NCBI GenBank assembly: GCA_041655055.1
Contig: JBBAGE010000028.1
Coordinates: forward strand, 1-18,595
Origin: JBBAGE01 sp041655055
GTDB taxonomy: Bacteria > Pseudomonadota > Alphaproteobacteria > Rhodobacterales > Rhodobacteraceae
DNA: 18,595 nucleotides
Direction of reading: 5' to 3'
Of the stretch, positions 7,301 to 13,136 are shown one piece after another (positions within the stretch are counted from its first letter, which is position 1; every line of letters starts with the position of its first letter). Made by a program: the position numbers and the translations under genes. Under the pieces are notes generated by a model. The model made no database searches, was not told the origin of the DNA, and saw nothing but the letters and a program-made list of their open reading frames with translations.

Positions 7301-7328
7301 ATTTAGCCTGCGTCGGGGCCGGGATCAA
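7301..7328 (-). promoter_or_regulatory. Possible sigma-70 promoter of the CAP gene
   Basis: Read on the minus strand, TTGATC (7328-7323) and CTAAAT (7306-7301) are separated by 16 bases and would start transcription about 20 bases before the CAP start codon. Both hexamers are only partial matches to consensus. Confidence 0.3.
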
Positions 7329-7332
7329 ACGC

Positions 7333-7345
7333 AACTGTCACAGTT
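7333..7345. repeat. Short inverted repeat AACTG-TCA-CAGTT
   Basis: A perfect five-base inverted repeat with a three-base centre in the divergent CAP/L,D-transpeptidase region, directly upstream of the proposed CAP -35 box. It has the size of an operator half-turn pair, but no regulator can be named. Confidence 0.35.
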
Positions 7346-7369
7346 TGGGCAAAATTACGCTTGTGTGAA

Positions 7370-7398
7370 TTGAGATTGCAAATTTAACCCAATATTAT
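7370..7398 (+). promoter_or_regulatory. Sigma-70-like promoter of the Tat-exported L,D-transpeptidase
   Basis: TTGAGA (7370-7375) and TATTAT (7393-7398) are 17 bases apart, the optimal spacing, in an A+T-rich stretch. Transcription would start about 55 bases before the ATG at 7460. A degenerate CtrA-like pattern (TTAA-N7-TTAT, 7384-7398) overlaps the -10. Confidence 0.5.
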
Positions 7399-7459
7399 CT
7401 GGCGCAAAGACATAAACGGCCTAAATCAGGCCCGACAGTGCTGTTCCACGGAGAGTGAC

Positions 7460-8062
7460 ATGACGGATACCAAAAACAAGCCGGTCTCGCGGCGGGGATT
7501 TCTGGCGACGGGGGCGATGGCGGCGACCCTGCTTGGTGCCCCCGCGCTGGCGCAGATGACCAATACCACCGAAATGGAACGCGCGCTGTCCGATTCGGTC
7601 CGCCGCAATACATCAAGCTTTCGCGCGCTGGATTGGCGGCCCTATTTCGACACGCTCGCCAATGGTGCGATCCTGTGCGATCTGACCTCGCGCGCGCTGC
7701 ATTACTGGTCCGAGGACGAATCGATCTATAAACTTTATCCGACTTCGGTGCCCCTGACCGAGGATCTGACCCGCCGTGGCCGCACCGAAATCACGCGCCG
7801 GGTCGAAGGCCCGTCCTGGGCGCCCACGCCCGCGATGAAACTGCGCGATCCCGATTGGCCCGATTTCGTCGGCCCCGGCCCCGATAATCCGCTGGGCACG
7901 CATGCGCTGCATTTGTCGTGGCAATATTACCGCATTCACGGCACCAACGATACGCGCAAAATCGGGCGGCTGTCGTCAAATGGCTGCGTGGGCCTGTTCA
8001 ACGAACATATCGCCGAATTATATACGCTGGCCAAAGTCGGCACGCAGGTGTTGCTTATTTGA
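7460..8062 (+). CDS. Tat-exported L,D-transpeptidase family protein (YkuD domain)
   Basis: A 200-residue protein with a twin-arginine signal: SRRGFLATGA (10-19), a hydrophobic stretch, and a likely cleavage after ALA (29-31). The mature part carries a YkuD domain with His160 in YRIHGTND and catalytic Cys176 in SSNGCVGLFN. The usual S-H-G-C-V/I-R is S-N-G-C-V-G here, so the residue before the glycine and the common arginine after the cysteine both differ. Family members form 3-3 peptidoglycan cross-links or attach proteins to peptidoglycan in the periplasm; which applies is unknown. Start supported by GGAGAG at 7450. It differs from the lipoprotein paralogue at 6260 in export route, anchoring and motif details, so the two are not a recent duplication. 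Confidence 0.87.
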   Translation: MTDTKNKPVSRRGFLATGAMAATLLGAPALAQMTNTTEMERALSDSVRRNTSSFRALDWRPYFDTLANGAILCDLTSRALHYWSEDESIYKLYPTSVPLTEDLTRRGRTEITRRVEGPSWAPTPAMKLRDPDWPDFVGPGPDNPLGTHALHLSWQYYRIHGTNDTRKIGRLSSNGCVGLFNEHIAELYTLAKVGTQVLLI

Positions 8063-8104
8063 CGACATCAGCGGCAGATTGAAAGCATTTAAGGAATCTT
8101 GAGT

Positions 8105-8133
8105 TTGCTTTTCAACCGCTTCGCTGCATATAG
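8105..8133 (+). promoter_or_regulatory. Promoter of the 61-residue protein gene
   Basis: TTGCTT (8105-8110) and ATATAG (8128-8133) are separated by 17 bases. Transcription would start near 8140, giving a 5' untranslated region of about 67 bases with a hairpin ahead of the ribosome site. Confidence 0.45.
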
Positions 8134-8156
8134 GAAACTACGAGGTACAGTCTGTT

Positions 8157-8186
8157 CCGGCGTCATCCTCAGTCTGCGACGGCCGG
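8157..8186 (+). other. 5'-UTR hairpin ahead of the small-protein ribosome site
   Basis: CCGGCGTC (8157-8164) pairs with GACGGCCGG (8178-8186) with a single bulged base, leaving a 13-base loop. It ends eight bases before the SD sequence GGAGGA (8194-8199). It may stabilise the messenger or affect translation; the role is inferred. Confidence 0.4.
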
Positions 8187-8206
8187 ATTATCTGGAGGAT
8201 TAAGAA

Positions 8207-8392
8207 ATGAAAAAGCTCATCGCCGCTACCGCTTTCACCCTGGCCGGCACCACCGCTTTCGCTGGCGGCTATTCGGCACCGGTTATCGAAGCTCCCGTCA
8301 TTGTTGAAGAAACTGCCGGCACTTCGGCTGGTGGCTTCATTGTTCCGCTGCTCATCCTGGCACTGGTTGCCGCTGCGATCGCATCGAACTGA
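8207..8392 (+). CDS. Orphan 61-residue exported/membrane-anchored small protein
   Basis: I do not recognise a named family. Residues 1-19 look like a Sec signal peptide with cleavage after AFA. The mature part starts GGYSAPVIEAPVIVEE, then a Gly/Ser linker leads into a hydrophobic helix at about 42-60 (FIVPLLILALVAAAIAS), so the product should sit in the inner membrane with a short periplasmic acidic N-terminus. There is no cysteine or charged catalytic site. The SD GGAGGA is seven bases before the ATG. Codon use stands out: of 15 alanine codons 7 are GCT and only 1 is GCG, while neighbouring genes favour GCG/GCC. With its own promoter and strong terminator this suggests a highly expressed single-gene transcript. 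A structural or assembly role in the envelope is possible but unproven. Confidence 0.8.
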   Translation: MKKLIAATAFTLAGTTAFAGGYSAPVIEAPVIVEETAGTSAGGFIVPLLILALVAAAIASN

Positions 8393-8423
8393 TTTTTCTT
8401 CCCCTGCGGAAGGCCAATATCTG

Positions 8424-8452
8424 AAAGGGCGGGATATCTTCCGCCCTTTTTG
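8424..8452 (+). terminator. Rho-independent terminator of the small-protein gene
   Basis: AAAGGGCGG (8424-8432) and CCGCCCTTT (8441-8449) form a perfect nine-base stem with an eight-base loop, followed by T residues. It lies 32 bases after the stop codon. It may also serve convergent hemH on the other strand, where the T tract is weaker. Confidence 0.85.
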
Positions 8453-8462
8453 TTGTCTGCCC

Positions 8463-9527
8463 CTAGCGATCAAGCCACCCGGCAAGGTTGTCGCGAATCA
8501 CCGCCGACAACATTTCGATATGGGCAGGCGTATCGTTAAGACAGGGGATATAGGTGAAATCCGTCCCGCCGGCGGCGATAAAACTGTCGCGGATTTCCTG
8601 ATTGATTTCTTCCAGCGTTTCGACGCAATCGGCGGAAAAAGCGGGCGCAATCACGGCGATTTTCTTTTTGCCGCTTTCGGCCAGCCGGGCCACCTCTTCG
8701 ACGGTATAGGGGCGCAGCCATTTTTCCTGGCCAAAGACCGACTGAAAAGTTGATGTGATTTCAGTATCTTGCCAGCCCAGTCGTTCTTTCAGCAACCGGG
8801 TATTTTTCACGCATTGGCAATAATAGGGATCACCCTCGGTCAGATAGCGCTGCGGCATGCCGTGATAGGACACGACCAAAATATCGGGCCGCGCCGCCAA
8901 TTCCCCATAGGTGCGTTCCACCGATTGGGCCAGCGCCTCGATATAAAGCGGATGTTCGAAATAGGCGGGCACCGTGCGCGCCGCCGGTTGCCATTTTTCC
9001 TGCATCAGCGCGCGAAAAAATTCGTCATTGGCCGTCGCCGATGTGGCCCCCGCGTAATGCGGATAGAGCGGAAAGAACAATATCCGCGTGCAGCCCTGCG
9101 CCACCATTTCGCGCACCTTGGACGGAATGGACGGATTGCCATAACGCATGCAGAAATCGACCACGACATCATCGCCGTAATGGCGCTGCATTTGGGCGCG
9201 AATTTTATCGGTCTGGTCGCGGGTGATGGTCAGCAGCGGGCTTTCATTGCGTTCATTATTCCAGATCGTGCGATAGGCCTCGCCCGAGCGAAAGGGCCGT
9301 CGGCTGAGGATGATCAGTTGCAAGATCGGCTGCCAGCGCCACGCCGGATAATCAATCACCCGTTTATCCGACAGAAACTGGCTGAGATAGCGCCGCATCG
9401 ACCAGTAATCCGTGGCATCCGGCGTGCCCAAATTGGCCAGCAGAATGCCCACCTTTTCACGTGGAATCCCGGGATGATCGGTCGGGGCATGGGCGGGAAT
9501 GGTGGCTTCGGTCAGGGGGCGGCTCAT
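8463..9527 (-). CDS. hemH: Ferrochelatase
   Basis: A 354-residue ferrochelatase with the full family pattern: GILLANLGTP (27-36), the substrate-loop region around 40-100 (RTIWNNERNESPLL), YPHYAGATSAT (155-165), catalytic His222 in VVSYHGMPQRY, and Glu303 in FSADCVETLEEI. It inserts ferrous iron into protoporphyrin IX, the last step of protoheme synthesis, at the cytoplasmic membrane face. Cysteines at 237 and 239 (GDPYYCQC), 301 and 329 are present; some alphaproteobacterial ferrochelatases bind a [2Fe-2S] cluster, but whether this one does cannot be judged here. The start has only a weak SD. It lies 65 bases behind the NDUFAF5-like gene on the same strand and is probably co-transcribed with it. 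Confidence 0.95.
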   Translation of the reverse strand: MSRPLTEATIPAHAPTDHPGIPREKVGILLANLGTPDATDYWSMRRYLSQFLSDKRVIDYPAWRWQPILQLIILSRRPFRSGEAYRTIWNNERNESPLLTITRDQTDKIRAQMQRHYGDDVVVDFCMRYGNPSIPSKVREMVAQGCTRILFFPLYPHYAGATSATANDEFFRALMQEKWQPAARTVPAYFEHPLYIEALAQSVERTYGELAARPDILVVSYHGMPQRYLTEGDPYYCQCVKNTRLLKERLGWQDTEITSTFQSVFGQEKWLRPYTVEEVARLAESGKKKIAVIAPAFSADCVETLEEINQEIRDSFIAAGGTDFTYIPCLNDTPAHIEMLSAVIRDNLAGWLDR

Positions 9528-9592
9528 AAGGGCAATGTCCTCGCTGTTTGGCTGGGGCCTGTATCCTTGGTATCGGCCAAAGTTTCAATGGA

Positions 9593-10411
9593 TCACTCGT
9601 CCAGCGGCGCCTCGGATGTGCCCAGCGCATCGGCCAGCCGCGCCTGCGCCGAACCGGGGCGCAGCGGTTGGGGCTGGCTGGCGTCGGGCGCCCAGCCGGT
9701 CAGGGTGATCAGATCGAATGTCGCCGGAATGCGGCCATCGGGCAGGCCATAGGTCGCGTGATAAAGCGCATCGGCGCGTGCAAACAGCGCGCGCGGCGGT
9801 GGCATCCGGTGGCGCGCGGCAAGGGCATTGCCCTCACCCATCGCGCGCAGATCGTGCATCAGATCCAGGGTGCCGCTATATGTCGCGGTCAGCGTCAGGC
9901 TATCGGCCACCGGTAGCGCAAAGCCCGCGCGTTGCAGCAGCCCGCCCAGATCACGAATTTCGGCCATCGGCAGCACGCGCGGCGATAGCCCCCCGGTTAG
10001 TGCCACCTCGGCCTGGGCCAATGTGGCGCGCAATTCCTGCAGGCTCTGACCACCGAGGCTGACGCCCAGGAACAGCCCATCCGCCGCCAGCGCGCGGCGC
10101 GCCTGCACCAATTGGCCGACCGGGTCATTGGCCCAGTGCAGCGCCATGGCGTGAATCACCAGATCATGCGCCCCAGGCACCAGCGCCAGCACCTCGTCAT
10201 CGGGCACAACCACCGCGTCGGGCAGTAAATCGCGCCAGAAATCGGGGTGGCCGGTGATAATTGCGGGCCGCGTAAACTGCCTGTTAACGATTGATATGCG
10301 ATCCTCGACCTCGTCCCGCGCGGCTTGGTGCAGGAACAGCGCCCCGGGCCGGCTGCGGGCGCGGTTTCGCGCAAGGGCGGCGCGATCGGTCAATGGGGCG
10401 GGGCTGGGCAT
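9593..10411 (-). CDS. NDUFAF5/BioC-like methyltransferase-fold protein
   Basis: A 272-residue class I methyltransferase-fold protein. Recognisable parts: the N-terminal HQAARDEVEDRISIVNRQF (28-46), and AHDLVIHAMALHWANDPVGQ (81-100) followed by QARRALAADGLFLGV (103-117), the region that defines the alphaproteobacterial/mitochondrial NDUFAF5 (C20orf7) group related to BioC. The glycine-rich SAM motif I expected near residues 48-58 is replaced by PAIITGHPDFW, so cofactor binding must be unusual. Human NDUFAF5 is a hydroxylase/assembly factor for respiratory complex I, which is a possible but unproven role here. Start supported by AAGG eight bases upstream. It is divergent from comF (41-base gap) and precedes hemH. 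Confidence 0.78.
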   Translation of the reverse strand: MPSPAPLTDRAALARNRARSRPGALFLHQAARDEVEDRISIVNRQFTRPAIITGHPDFWRDLLPDAVVVPDDEVLALVPGAHDLVIHAMALHWANDPVGQLVQARRALAADGLFLGVSLGGQSLQELRATLAQAEVALTGGLSPRVLPMAEIRDLGGLLQRAGFALPVADSLTLTATYSGTLDLMHDLRAMGEGNALAARHRMPPPRALFARADALYHATYGLPDGRIPATFDLITLTGWAPDASQPQPLRPGSAQARLADALGTSEAPLDE

Positions 10412-10452
10412 GGGACTGGCCTTGGAAACACGCGGCAGCGGGTGAACGGGCG

Positions 10453-11172
10453 ATGTTGCAAACGGTTATCAGGGTTCTCTATCCCCCGCACTGCCTTGGG
10501 TGCAACTCGATTGTCGCGCAGGAAGGCGCGCTTTGCGGCCCCTGCTGGCGCGAAACCCGCTTTGCAGGCGGGCTGGTCTGCGACGGCTGCGCCATTCCGT
10601 TGCAAGGCGATGGCGATGGCGGCGCGGCCCATTGCGATGCCTGTCTTGCAGCGCCCCGCCCGTGGGATCGTGCGCGCGCGGCCATGCTTTATTCGGGCAC
10701 GGCCAAGCGGATGGTGATGGCGCTGAAACATTATCAGCGCGCCGATCTTGCGCGGCCTGCGGGGCGTTGGATCGCCGATGCCGCGCGCGATATCACGTTG
10801 GCGTCAACGCTGGTCGCGCCCGTGCCTGTGCATTGGATGCGCCGCATTGCCCGGCGTTATGATCAGGCCGATTTGCTGGCCCATGCGGTGGCCGGTCATC
10901 TGGGCCTGCCGGTGTGCAGCGATCTGCTGACCCGCCGACGACACACGCCGATGATGCAAAATATGGGCCTTCAGGCACGTTTTGCCAATGTCGAAGGCGC
11001 GTTCGCCGCCACGCCCCGGCGCCGGCTGCAGATGGCGGGGCGGCATGTGTTGTTGGTCGATGACGTGATGACATCGGGCGCCACTTTGGCCGCCGCTACG
11101 GCTGCCTGTCTTGCGGGCGGCGCGGGGCGGGTGTCGGTCGCGGTGCTGGCGCGCGTTGCGAAACAGGGCTGA
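10453..11172 (+). CDS. comF: ComF family protein (zinc finger plus phosphoribosyltransferase-like domain)
   Basis: A 239-residue ComF. The N-terminus has four CxxC pairs: Cys14/17, Cys28/31, Cys43/46 and Cys61/64, suited to bind two zinc ions. The C-terminal half is a type I phosphoribosyltransferase-like domain with the PRPP-loop motif VLLVDDVMTSGATL (199-212). ComF proteins are needed for DNA uptake during natural transformation in studied bacteria and are thought to act in the cytoplasm on incoming single strands. Many non-competent bacteria also keep one, so competence should not be inferred from this alone. I start at ATG 10453 because the product then begins directly before the first zinc pair; the frame is open back to 10291 but only inside the divergent gene. 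No strong SD is visible. Confidence 0.9.
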   Translation: MLQTVIRVLYPPHCLGCNSIVAQEGALCGPCWRETRFAGGLVCDGCAIPLQGDGDGGAAHCDACLAAPRPWDRARAAMLYSGTAKRMVMALKHYQRADLARPAGRWIADAARDITLASTLVAPVPVHWMRRIARRYDQADLLAHAVAGHLGLPVCSDLLTRRRHTPMMQNMGLQARFANVEGAFAATPRRRLQMAGRHVLLVDDVMTSGATLAAATAACLAGGAGRVSVAVLARVAKQG

Positions 11173-11183
11173 GGCATTATATA
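11156..11183 (+). promoter_or_regulatory. Possible promoter of grxC
   Basis: TTGCGA (11156-11161) at the very end of comF and TATATA (11178-11183) just after it are separated by 16 bases. The start point would be about 25-30 bases before the grxC ATG. Read-through from comF is also possible. Confidence 0.4.
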
Positions 11184-11216
11184 TTCACAATCGCAGCCAA
11201 TATGACAGGAACCTTC

Positions 11217-11474
11217 ATGGCCCAAGTCGAGCTTTATACAACGCCCACCTGCCCCTATTGCATCGCGGCCAAGCGGCTGCTTGATCAAAAGGGTGTCAGC
11301 TATTCCAATGTCGATGTCGCCGCCGCACCCGAACGGCGGCAGGAAATGACCCAGCGTGCCAATGGCGGGCGCACCGTGCCGCAGATTTTCATCGACGGGC
11401 GGCATATTGGCGGGTTTGACGATATGGCCCGACTGGACCGCGACGGCAAGCTAGACCCGCTTTTGGCGGCCTGA
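11217..11474 (+). CDS. grxC: Glutaredoxin 3
   Basis: An 85-residue class I dithiol glutaredoxin. The active site is Cys12-Pro-Tyr-Cys15 (TTPTCPYCIAAKRLL). The cis-proline and glutathione-binding segment TVPQIFIDGRHIGGFDD follows at about 53-69. It reduces protein disulfides and glutathionylated proteins with glutathione in the cytoplasm. I start at the ATG at 11217 because AGGA lies six bases upstream; an ATG at 11202 would add five residues. It is followed after five bases by the Nit1-type amidase gene, which also concerns glutathione, so the pair may be a small thiol-maintenance operon (inference). Confidence 0.93.
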   Translation: MAQVELYTTPTCPYCIAAKRLLDQKGVSYSNVDVAAAPERRQEMTQRANGGRTVPQIFIDGRHIGGFDDMARLDRDGKLDPLLAA

Positions 11475-11479
11475 TCCGG

Positions 11480-12301
11480 ATGCGCGCGGCGCTGATCCAG
11501 CTTTGTTCGGGCGATGATCCGGCCGCGAATCTGCCGGTCACCCGCGATTTGCTGCGCGAAGCCGCCATGGGCGGCGCGGGGCTGATCCTGACGCCCGAGG
11601 TGACGAATTGCGTATCATCCAGCCGCGCGCGGCAGCGTGATGTGCTGCGCCACGAGGCCGGGGATGAAACGCTTGCCGCGCTGCGCGCCGATGCGCAGGC
11701 ACATGGTATCTGGCTGGTGATCGGATCGCTGGCGCTGAAAACCGATGACCCGGATGGGCGATTCGCGAATCGATCATTCCTGATTGCGCCCGATGGCAGC
11801 ATTGCCGCGCGTTATGACAAAATTCATATGTTTGATGTGAATATATCGCCGACGGAAACCTATGCCGAATCATCGGGCTATCGCCCCGGCGCGCAGGCGG
11901 TTGTGGCAGATACCCCTATCGGGCGGCTGGGGCTGTCGGTCTGTTATGATGTGCGCTTTGCCTATCTCTACCGCGCGCTGGCACAAGCGGGGGCGGAAAT
12001 TCTGACCGTGCCGGCCGCCTTTTCGCCGGTCACGGGTGCGGCGCATTGGGAAACCCTGCTGCGCGCCCGCGCGATTGAAACGGGCTGTTACGTATTTGCC
12101 CCCGCGCAAACCGGGCAAAACACGCCCGGCCGCGCCAGCTATGGCCATTCGCTGGCGGTCGCCCCCTGGGGCGAGGTGTTGGTCGATGCAGGCACCGATC
12201 CGGGCGTGTCCTTTGTCGATTACGATCTGGCCGAGGTGGCGCGCGCCCGCGCCCGCGTCCCGGCGCTGCATCATGATCGGGATTTCACCGGCCCCGCGTG
12301 A
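11480..12301 (+). CDS. Carbon-nitrogen hydrolase, Nit1/deaminated-glutathione amidase type
   Basis: A 273-residue nitrilase-superfamily amidase with the complete Glu-Lys-Cys triad: Glu40 (LILTPEVTN), Lys114 (RYDKIHMFDV) and Cys155 (LGLSVCYDVRF). The YDKIHMFDV stretch and the phrase SVCYDxRFxxLYR are typical of the Nit1/NitFhit branch, whose members hydrolyse deaminated glutathione, a side product of transaminases, to cysteinylglycine and 2-oxoglutarate. The length (about 270) fits. The start is five bases after grxC, with no strong SD, so translational coupling to grxC is likely. Specificity for deaminated glutathione is inferred from the branch and the neighbour; omega-amidase activity is the main alternative. 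It converges on ubiG. Confidence 0.87.
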   Translation: MRAALIQLCSGDDPAANLPVTRDLLREAAMGGAGLILTPEVTNCVSSSRARQRDVLRHEAGDETLAALRADAQAHGIWLVIGSLALKTDDPDGRFANRSFLIAPDGSIAARYDKIHMFDVNISPTETYAESSGYRPGAQAVVADTPIGRLGLSVCYDVRFAYLYRALAQAGAEILTVPAAFSPVTGAAHWETLLRARAIETGCYVFAPAQTGQNTPGRASYGHSLAVAPWGEVLVDAGTDPGVSFVDYDLAEVARARARVPALHHDRDFTGPA

Positions 12302-12303
12302 AT

Positions 12304-12319
12304 TGTTTCACGTGGCACA
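12304..12319. other. parS-like ParB binding site
   Basis: TGTTTCACGTGGCACA fills almost the whole 20-base gap between two convergent genes. On the minus strand it reads TGTGCCACGTGAAACA, which matches the bacterial parS consensus TGTTNCACGTGAAACA at 14 of 15 specified positions, including the central CACGTG. Chromosomal parS sites load ParB near the replication origin. Whether ParB binds here needs testing. Confidence 0.6.
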
Positions 12320-12321
12320 AA

Positions 12322-13071
12322 TCAGCCGCCGGGCTTGATGCTGGCGGTCACGTAATTCACCGACAGATCCCGGGCAGAGATTGCCCAGCTCCACCCCAGC
12401 GGGTTGAAAACAAAGCCCTTTTTATCGACCTGTTGCAAACCTGCATTCGCGATCATCACGGCCAGTTCATCCGGGGTGATGAATTTTTGCCATTCATGCG
12501 TGCCGCGCGGCAGCCAGCGCATCACCTGTTCGGCCCCGACGATCGCCATCATATAGCTTTTGGCATTGCGGTTGATGGTGGAACAGATCAGCAACCCGCC
12601 GGGCCGCAACAGGCGCTGGCAGGTGACCATAAAGGCCTGCGGATCGGCGACATGTTCGATCACCTCCATATTCAGGACGATATCGAATTGTTCGCCCGCA
12701 TCGGCCAGGGCTTCGGCGGTGGTGTGGCGGTAATCGATCGCAAGCCCGGCCTGTTCGGCATGAAGCTGCGCCACCGGGATATTGCCGCCCGCGGCATCGG
12801 CGCCCACGACCTCGGCCCCAAGCCGCGCCATCGGTTCGGACAGCAATCCCCCACCGCAGCCGATATCAAGCAACCGCAGCCCCGCAAACGGCCGCGCCAC
12901 GGTCAGATCCCGGTCAAATTCCGCCGCAATCTGAGCGTTGATGTAATCCAGCCGACAAGGGTTGAGCATATGCAGCGGCTTGAACTTGCCGTTCGGATCC
13001 CACCATTCGGCGGCCATGGCCTCAAATTTCGCGACTTCGGCGGGATCGACACTGTTTTCGGCATTCTGCAT
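12322..13071 (-). CDS. ubiG: Bifunctional ubiquinone O-methyltransferase
   Basis: A 249-residue UbiG. Diagnostic parts: the N-terminal VDPAEVAKFEAMAAEWWDP (8-26) and PLHMLNPCRLDYI (32-44), SAM motif I LLDIGCGGGLLSEPMA (67-82) with acidic motif VVGADAA, NMEVIEHVADP, and the C-terminal TINRNAKSYMMAIVGAEQV and GTHEWQKFITPDEL segments. It performs both O-methylation steps of ubiquinone synthesis using SAM, at the cytoplasmic face of the membrane. Length agrees with the family (about 240-250). Start supported by AAGGA about eight bases upstream. It is divergent from pip over a 65-base region and converges on the Nit1-type amidase with the parS-like site between them. Confidence 0.95.
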   Translation of the reverse strand: MQNAENSVDPAEVAKFEAMAAEWWDPNGKFKPLHMLNPCRLDYINAQIAAEFDRDLTVARPFAGLRLLDIGCGGGLLSEPMARLGAEVVGADAAGGNIPVAQLHAEQAGLAIDYRHTTAEALADAGEQFDIVLNMEVIEHVADPQAFMVTCQRLLRPGGLLICSTINRNAKSYMMAIVGAEQVMRWLPRGTHEWQKFITPDELAVMIANAGLQQVDKKGFVFNPLGWSWAISARDLSVNYVTASIKPGG

Positions 13072-13121
13072 GGTCTTGTTCCTTGTTTGCGCGCCCGCCC
13101 ATGGAAGCGCGCGCCTTTCCG

Positions 13122-13129
13122 CTATATAG
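13122..13129. promoter_or_regulatory. Palindromic -10-like element CTATATAG between ubiG and pip
   Basis: CTATATAG reads the same on both strands and sits between two divergent genes, 8 bases before the pip ATG and about 51 bases before the ubiG ATG. It could serve as a -10 in either direction. No convincing -35 is seen, and for pip the resulting transcript would have almost no leader. Confidence 0.35.
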
Positions 13130-13136
13130 GATGATC

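Noticed and set aside
9453..9468. TTTTCACGTGGAA inside hemH as a parS site
   Set aside because: The ten-base core matches but the outer positions on both sides do not, and the sequence is accounted for by conserved hemH codons. A weak ParB contact cannot be excluded, but I would not annotate it.
8769..9752. 327-codon plus-strand frame opposite hemH
   Set aside because: Shadow of ferrochelatase, which has all catalytic residues on the minus strand.
12298..13134. 278-codon plus-strand frame opposite ubiG
   Set aside because: Shadow of ubiG; no domain, and it would run through the parS-like site and the ubiG/pip promoter region.
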